Below the pieces are notes generated by a model that saw nothing but the letters and a program-made list of their open reading frames with translations, was not told the origin of the DNA and did no database searches. The position numbers and the translations under genes were made by a program. Positions 7,032-9,997 of a stretch of 9,997 nt of DNA are shown here, one piece after another; the stretch's first letter is position 1, and each line of letters begins with the position of its first letter. Source of the DNA: Solirubrobacteraceae bacterium (lineage in GTDB: Bacteria; Actinomycetota; Thermoleophilia; Solirubrobacterales; Solirubrobacteraceae); NCBI GenBank assembly GCA_025928415.1, contig JAICJK010000052.1, forward strand, positions 1 through 9,997, written 5' to 3'.

Positions 7032-8417
7032 TCAGTACCCGGTGCCCTGGTGCACGCGGCGGCGCTCGGGCGGCGGCGCCTGGGCGCCCGCGGCGCGCTT
7101 GCGCAGGCCGTCCACCGCGGTCTGGAGGTCGGCGAGGAACTGGTCGGCCATCACGCGCGTCAGGTTCTCCTTGACCACGACGCGGAGCAGCGTCACGTCC
7201 TCGGCGTCCGGCGGCAGCGAGTAGGCCGGGACCATCCAGCCGCGCAGGCGCGCGAGCCGGTCGGCGACGTCGTGCGCGGTGAACGGCTCGCCCTCGTCCA
7301 CCGTCCACGGGACCAGCGGCAGGCGCGGCTCGCCGCGGACGACGTGGAAGGCGTCCATCGCGTCGATCGCGTCGGCCAGGTGGTCGGCCACGGCGCGCAT
7401 CGCGCGGTTGACGGCGACGTAGCCCTCCCGTCCGAAGCGGATCAGGTTGTAGTACTGGGCGAGGACCATCGCGGCGCCGGTGGAGAAGTTGAGCGTGAAC
7501 GTCTCGTCGAGCTCGCCGAGGTAGTTCTCGTAGAACACGAGGTCCTCGGGCAGCTCGCCGCGCTCGCGCAGCACCAGCCAGCCGATGCCGGGGTAGACCA
7601 GCCCGAACTTGTGCCCGGAGACGTTGATCGAGCGCACCTGCTCCAGGCGGAAGTCCCACAGGTGGCCGGGGTCCGTGAACGGGGTGACGAAGCCCCCGCT
7701 GGCCGCATCGACGTGGATCGGGACGTCGTGACCGGTCGCGGCGCGCCGCTCGCGCAGCAGCGCGTCGATGCCCGCGACGTCGTCGTTGTGGCCGGTGAAC
7801 GTCGTGCCGACGACGGCGGCGACGCCGATCGTGTGCTCGTCGACGTGCGGCGCGATGTCCTGCGGGCCGACCGTGTAGCGGTCGCGGGCCAGCGGGACCT
7901 TGCGCGGCTCGACGTCGAAGTAGCGGCAGAACTTGTCCCAGACGACGTGGACGTCGCCGCCGTACACGAGGTTCGGGCGGCCGGCCGGCCGGCCGGCGCG
8001 CTCGCGGGCCGCCCGCCAGCGCCACTTCATGGCCAGCGCGCCGAGCATCACCGCCTCCGACGAGCCGCCGCAGCGCGCGCCCATCGGCTGCACGCCGGCC
8101 GGGGCGTGGTAGAGCCCGGCGAGGATCCGCAGGACCCGCCGCTCGATCTCCGCGGTCTGCGCGTACTCGGCGCGGTCGATCGCGTTGCGGTGCAGGTTCT
8201 CGGCGACCAGCCGCTCGGCCTGCGGCTCCATCCACGTCGTCACGAAGGTCGCGAGGTTGCGCCGCGGGTCGCCGTCGAGCGCCATCTCCCAGTCGATCGC
8301 GCGGTAGGCGTCGTCCGGGTCCATGCCGCGCTCGGGCAGCGCGTCGGATGGCAGGCCCGCGGTCCACAGGTCGAGGTTCAGCAGCGGGTGGACCGCGCGG
8401 CCCGCGGCGTCAGGCAT
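7032..8417 (-). CDS. gadB: Glutamate decarboxylase (PLP-dependent, GadA/GadB family)
   Basis: A 461-residue group II PLP decarboxylase, close in length to the 466 of E. coli GadB and similar along its whole length. It converts L-glutamate to GABA and CO2, consuming a proton. Landmarks: NLATFVTTWMEPQAERL (54-70), GGSSEAVMLGALAMKWRWR (117-135, Ser119-Ser120 toward the cofactor phosphate), HVDAASGGFVTPF (235-247, Asp237 to the pyridine nitrogen), and INVSGHKFGLVYPG (264-277) with Lys270 as the Schiff-base lysine. The usual TIGSSEA reads RCGGSSEA. The C-terminus ends HQGTGY and lacks the penultimate-type His (FKHT) of the E. coli autoinhibitory tail. No glutamate/GABA antiporter gene (gadC) is in the window, so a simple acid-resistance role is not supported. 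The ATG overlaps the stop of the SnoaL-like gene by 8 bases, implying translational coupling. Confidence 0.94.
   Translation of the reverse strand: MPDAAGRAVHPLLNLDLWTAGLPSDALPERGMDPDDAYRAIDWEMALDGDPRRNLATFVTTWMEPQAERLVAENLHRNAIDRAEYAQTAEIERRVLRILAGLYHAPAGVQPMGARCGGSSEAVMLGALAMKWRWRAARERAGRPAGRPNLVYGGDVHVVWDKFCRYFDVEPRKVPLARDRYTVGPQDIAPHVDEHTIGVAAVVGTTFTGHNDDVAGIDALLRERRAATGHDVPIHVDAASGGFVTPFTDPGHLWDFRLEQVRSINVSGHKFGLVYPGIGWLVLRERGELPEDLVFYENYLGELDETFTLNFSTGAAMVLAQYYNLIRFGREGYVAVNRAMRAVADHLADAIDAMDAFHVVRGEPRLPLVPWTVDEGEPFTAHDVADRLARLRGWMVPAYSLPPDAEDVTLLRVVVKENLTRVMADQFLADLQTAVDGLRKRAAGAQAPPPERRRVHQGTGY
7979..7997. repeat. Tandem GGCC tetranucleotide tract inside gadB
   Basis: About four and a half copies of GGCC in a row, encoding part of an Arg-Pro-Ala-Gly-Arg-Pro stretch (about residues 143-148 of the decarboxylase). 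The corresponding place in E. coli GadB is a variable loop. A 4-base unit means that gain or loss of one copy would shift the frame. Confidence 0.6.
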
Positions 8418-8799
8418 CGCCGGCCGCGGCCTGGATGCGCGCGCCCATCGCCTCCGCGAGCGCGGTGAGGCCGGACAGCGGGCGGATCAGCACCGTGAGC
8501 TCGGCGATGCGGCCGTCGGCGCCGAGGCGCAGGTGGTCGACGCCCTGCAGCTCGCGGTCGCCGACCCGGGCCTCGAACAGCAGCGCGGCGCTCTGCGGGC
8601 CGGTCAGCTCGTCGACGTAGCGGAAGTCCTCGAACGTGGCGGCGACGTGGCGCAGGAGGAACAGGGTCGCGTCGATGCCCGCGTAGGGCTTGTGGACGAC
8701 GGGACTGCGGAGGACGACGTCGTCGGCGAGCAGCGGGCGGACGGCGTCGATGTCGCGGGCCAGCGCCGCGTCGCGGAAGCGCGCATGGGTGTCGGTCAT
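8410..8799 (-). CDS. NTF2/SnoaL-like small protein, first gene of the operon
   Basis: A 129-residue protein with the pattern of the NTF2-like (SnoaL) fold: an N-terminal helix ARFRDAALARDIDAVRPLLADDVVLRSP (6-33), then GIDATLFLLRHVAATFEDFRYVDE (41-64) and three strand-like segments ending DGRIAELTVLIRP (95-107). This cone-shaped fold serves as a small enzyme (ketosteroid isomerase, polyketide cyclase) or ligand-binding protein; the sequence alone does not say which. The start at 8799 is chosen because it fits the fold, because TACGCT stands 6 bases upstream, and because longer reading would run into the diverging aldo/keto reductase. It overlaps gadB by 8 bases and is the promoter-proximal gene of the five-gene array. 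Fold fairly sure, function unknown. Confidence 0.85.
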   Translation of the reverse strand: MTDTHARFRDAALARDIDAVRPLLADDVVLRSPVVHKPYAGIDATLFLLRHVAATFEDFRYVDELTGPQSAALLFEARVGDRELQGVDHLRLGADGRIAELTVLIRPLSGLTALAEAMGARIQAAAGDA

Positions 8800-8805
8800 G
8801 GGCGC

Positions 8806-8811
8806 AGCGTA
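8806..8811 (-). promoter_or_regulatory. -10-like TACGCT of the five-gene operon (leaderless start)
   Basis: Minus-strand TACGCT, 6 bases, then the ATG of the SnoaL-like gene. The arrangement TACGCTGCGCCCATG is one base different from that before the phosphoribosyltransferase gene. No Shine-Dalgarno lies before this ATG, consistent with transcription starting at the A of ATG. No clear -35 is visible. Confidence 0.5.
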
Positions 8812-8813
8812 GT

Positions 8814-8833
8814 CCGGGCGCGGCGGCGCCCGG
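8814..8833. promoter_or_regulatory. Inverted repeat in the divergent promoter region (candidate operator)
   Basis: CCGGGCGC, spacer GGCG, GCGCCCGG: a perfect 8-bp inverted repeat with a 4-base centre. It sits between the two divergent -10-like hexamers (8806-8811 minus, 8853-8858 plus), immediately upstream of the operon -10, where a bound dimeric regulator could affect both promoters. GC-rich palindromes arise easily in this DNA, so this is only a candidate. Confidence 0.35.
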
Positions 8834-8852
8834 GCCGGGGAAGCCGCGTTGC

Positions 8853-8858
8853 TAGCGT
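8853..8858 (+). promoter_or_regulatory. -10-like TAGCGT of the aldo/keto reductase gene (leaderless)
   Basis: TAGCGT is followed by 8 bases and the ATG at 8867, with no Shine-Dalgarno between. It supports the ATG rather than the in-frame TTG at 8849, which would lie upstream of this hexamer. Confidence 0.45.
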
Positions 8859-8866
8859 CGCGCCGG

Positions 8867-9802
8867 ATGCCGACCCTCGGAGCCACCGGCCTGCGCGTCC
8901 ATCCCCTGTGCCTGGGCGGCAACGTCTTCGGCTGGACGGCGGACGAGGCGCAGTCCTTCGCGGTCCTCGACGCCTACGCCGCCGCCGGCGGGAACTTCGT
9001 CGACACCGCCGACAGCTACTCCGCGTGGGTGCCGGGCAACGCGGGCGGCGACTCGGAGGCGCTGCTCGGGCGCTGGATGGCCTCCCGCGGCAACCGCGAC
9101 GAGATGGTGATCGCCACGAAGGTCGGGATGTGGGCGGCGCAGCCGGGGCTCGGCGCGCAGAACGTCCGCGCGGCCGCCGAGGGGTCGCTGCGCCGGCTGC
9201 AGACCGACCGCATCGACCTCTACTACGCCCACGAGGACGACCCGGGCACGCCGGTGGCCGAGACGGTCGGCGCCTTCGACGCGCTCGTGCGCGAGGGCAA
9301 GGTCCGGCATGTCGCCGCGTCGAACTTCGGCGCGGCGCGCCTGCGCGAGTCGCTGGCCGTCAGCGACCGCGACGGCCTGGCCCGCTACGCGGCGCTGCAG
9401 CCGAAGTACAACCTCGTCGCGCGGGACGGCTACGAGGGCGAGCTCGCCGGGCTCTGTGCCGCGGAGGGCCTCGCCTGCGTCCCCTACGCCGGCCTGGCGA
9501 GCGGCTTCCTCACCGGCAAGTACCGGCCGGACGGCGCGCAGGTCGACAGCGCCCGCGCCCGCGGCGCGACGTCTTACCTCGACGAGCGCGGCGCGCGCGT
9601 GCTGGAGGCGCTGGACGCGGTGGCCGCCGCCCACGACGCGCCGGTGGCCGCGGTGGCGCTGGCCTGGCTGGGGGCCCAGCCCACGGTCGCGGCGCCGATC
9701 GCGAGCGCCCGGACGCCCGAGCAGCTCGCGGAGCTGCTGCGGGCCGCGGAGCTCGACCTGCCGGCGGAGGAGCTCGACCGCCTGGGCGCCGCGAGCGCGT
9801 GA
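8867..9802 (+). CDS. Aldo/keto reductase
   Basis: A 311-residue TIM-barrel oxidoreductase of the aldo/keto reductase superfamily, using NADPH to interconvert carbonyls and alcohols. The N-terminus, MPTLGATGLRVHPLCLGGNVFG, is standard. The catalytic tetrad is complete: Asp46 in NFVDTADSY, Tyr51, Lys85 in VIATKVG, and His122 in LYYAHEDDPGTPVAET. Other landmarks are RIDLYY (115-120), EGKVRHVAASNF (143-154), LQPKYNLVARDGYE (177-190), the phosphate-binding AGLASGFLTGKY (208-219) and APIASARTPEQL (276-287) near the C-terminus, all as in the bacterial COG0667-type enzymes. Start at 8867 fits family length and the TAGCGT hexamer 8 bases upstream. It diverges from the SnoaL-gadB-GMC-ALDH operon over a 67-base gap, so shared regulation is plausible. 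Substrate unknown. Confidence 0.95.
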   Translation: MPTLGATGLRVHPLCLGGNVFGWTADEAQSFAVLDAYAAAGGNFVDTADSYSAWVPGNAGGDSEALLGRWMASRGNRDEMVIATKVGMWAAQPGLGAQNVRAAAEGSLRRLQTDRIDLYYAHEDDPGTPVAETVGAFDALVREGKVRHVAASNFGAARLRESLAVSDRDGLARYAALQPKYNLVARDGYEGELAGLCAAEGLACVPYAGLASGFLTGKYRPDGAQVDSARARGATSYLDERGARVLEALDAVAAAHDAPVAAVALAWLGAQPTVAAPIASARTPEQLAELLRAAELDLPAEELDRLGAASA

Positions 9803-9806
9803 GCGA

Positions 9807-9923
9807 TCAGGGCCGCTCGTCGGGCGCGGCCGCTGCGCGGGCGCGCGCGGCGGCCAGGCGGTCGGCCGCCGCGGCGGCCGGACGCGCGAGCTCGCGCATC
9901 CGGACGGGGGTCGTCGGGCGCAT
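9807..9923 (-). CDS. Possible 38-residue Ala/Arg-rich small protein
   Basis: An ORF from ATG 9921-9923 to TGA 9807-9809, converging on the aldo/keto reductase with a gap of 4 bases. The product starts MRPTTPVRMRELARP and continues as an Ala/Arg-rich, probably helical stretch ending PDERP. It begins 3 bases after the TAG (9927-9929) of the preceding gene and in the same frame, so it could be a coupled small gene, the remnant of a longer C-terminus cut by a nonsense codon, or chance open frame in GC-rich DNA. I recognise no family. Low confidence that it is expressed. Confidence 0.25.
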   Translation of the reverse strand: MRPTTPVRMRELARPAAAAADRLAAARARAAAAPDERP

Positions 9924-9926
9924 GCC

Positions 9927-9997
9927 CTAGGCCGTGGCGCGGGAGTGGTCCAGGCGCCGGCGCAGCTGGTCGGCCGCGGCCTGCAGGCGCGCCACCA
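9927..9997 (-). CDS. C-terminal end of an unidentified gene running off the right edge
   Basis: Only 22 codons and a TAG are inside the window. The visible C-terminus reads VARLQAAADQLRRRL and ends DHSRATA, an amphipathic, probably coiled-coil or helical tail. G/C-rich third positions (GTG GCG CGC CTG CAG GCC) fit a real coding frame. Family cannot be assigned from this fragment. It converges with the aldo/keto reductase. Confidence 0.5.
   Translation of the reverse strand, partial: VARLQAAADQLRRRLDHSRATA

Noticed and set aside
7026..7045. TACTGA upstream of the SAM-fold gene as another TANNNT leaderless signal.
   Set aside because: It ends in A rather than T and overlaps the gadB stop; reinitiation after gadB is a simpler explanation.
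4105..8367. A single 1420-codon minus-strand frame that contains the GMC oxidase at its C-terminal end.
   Set aside because: Only the part from 6102 downward is protein-like. Upstream it is out of frame with gadB and the SAM-fold gene, and a strong Shine-Dalgarno marks the ATG at 6102.
8849..8851. In-frame TTG as start of the aldo/keto reductase.
   Set aside because: It adds six residues not usual for the family and lies upstream of the -10-like hexamer; the ATG at 8867 gives the standard N-terminus.
8800..8922. A longer SnoaL-like protein starting at 8922.
   Set aside because: The extra 41 residues would be read from the promoter region and the 5' end of the divergent aldo/keto reductase, and are Pro/Arg/Ala-rich and unlike the fold.
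6204..9930. Further long plus-strand frames (6204-8468 and 8323-9930).
   Set aside because: They are antisense or frame-shifted shadows of gadB, the SAM-fold gene, the SnoaL-like gene and the aldo/keto reductase; composition is Arg/Gly/Ala-rich without motifs.
1..9997. Search by eye for CRISPR arrays, tRNA genes, IS ends, attachment sites and origins.
   Set aside because: No regularly spaced repeats, no cloverleaf-like segments, no transposase or integrase motifs and no DnaA-box clusters were seen. Gene gaps are all short.

Overview
The window is very GC-rich DNA from an actinobacterium-like organism. Coding frames are almost saturated with G or C at third codon positions, several genes appear to be leaderless, and one gene encodes an extra RpoD-like sigma factor. 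The style fits the Thermoleophilia/Solirubrobacterales branch of Actinomycetota, but that placement is inference: there is no rRNA or marker gene here. I see no mobile element, tRNA, rRNA or CRISPR array. No gene-free stretch exceeds about 200 bases.

Layout. (1) 1-505, plus strand: C-terminal end of a PucR/CdaR-type regulator. (2) 506-649: an intergenic region, AT-rich in its right half, with a TTG...TAGAAT promoter, two inverted repeats and a Shine-Dalgarno, leading into (3) 650-1510, a group-2-like sigma-70 factor with a TTG start. (4) 1528-1552: a strong GC hairpin between convergent genes. (5) Minus strand, 2588 down to 1611: a purine-phosphoribosyltransferase-like gene followed by ohr (organic hydroperoxide resistance). 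(6) Minus strand, 8799 down to 2632: a five-gene array reading NTF2/SnoaL-like protein, glutamate decarboxylase, spermidine-synthase-like protein, GMC-family FAD alcohol oxidase, aldehyde dehydrogenase. Spacing is tight (8-base overlap, 6, 47 and 15 bases), so it is probably one operon. (7) 8800-8866: a short divergent promoter region with an 8-bp inverted repeat. (8) 8867-9802, plus strand: an aldo/keto reductase. (9) 9807-9997, minus strand: a possible 38-residue ORF lying in frame behind the C-terminal tail of a gene that runs off the window.

How the genes fit together. The GMC oxidase and the aldehyde dehydrogenase make a natural two-step alcohol-to-aldehyde-to-acid module. The diverging aldo/keto reductase also acts on carbonyl compounds, and Ohr deals with organic or lipid peroxides, so a theme of alcohol/aldehyde and peroxide handling is plausible. 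Why glutamate decarboxylase and a spermidine-synthase-like protein lacking the usual catalytic motif share the operon is not obvious, and this is the least explained part of the window.

The most distinctive non-coding signal is a repeated TANNNT hexamer placed 6-8 bases before the ATG of four genes (ohr, the phosphoribosyltransferase, the SnoaL-like operon leader and the aldo/keto reductase). Two of them share TACGCTGCG(C/G)CCATG with one mismatch in 15. This is the signature of leaderless transcription. The internal operon genes for the GMC oxidase and the aldehyde dehydrogenase instead carry GAGGAG Shine-Dalgarno sequences.
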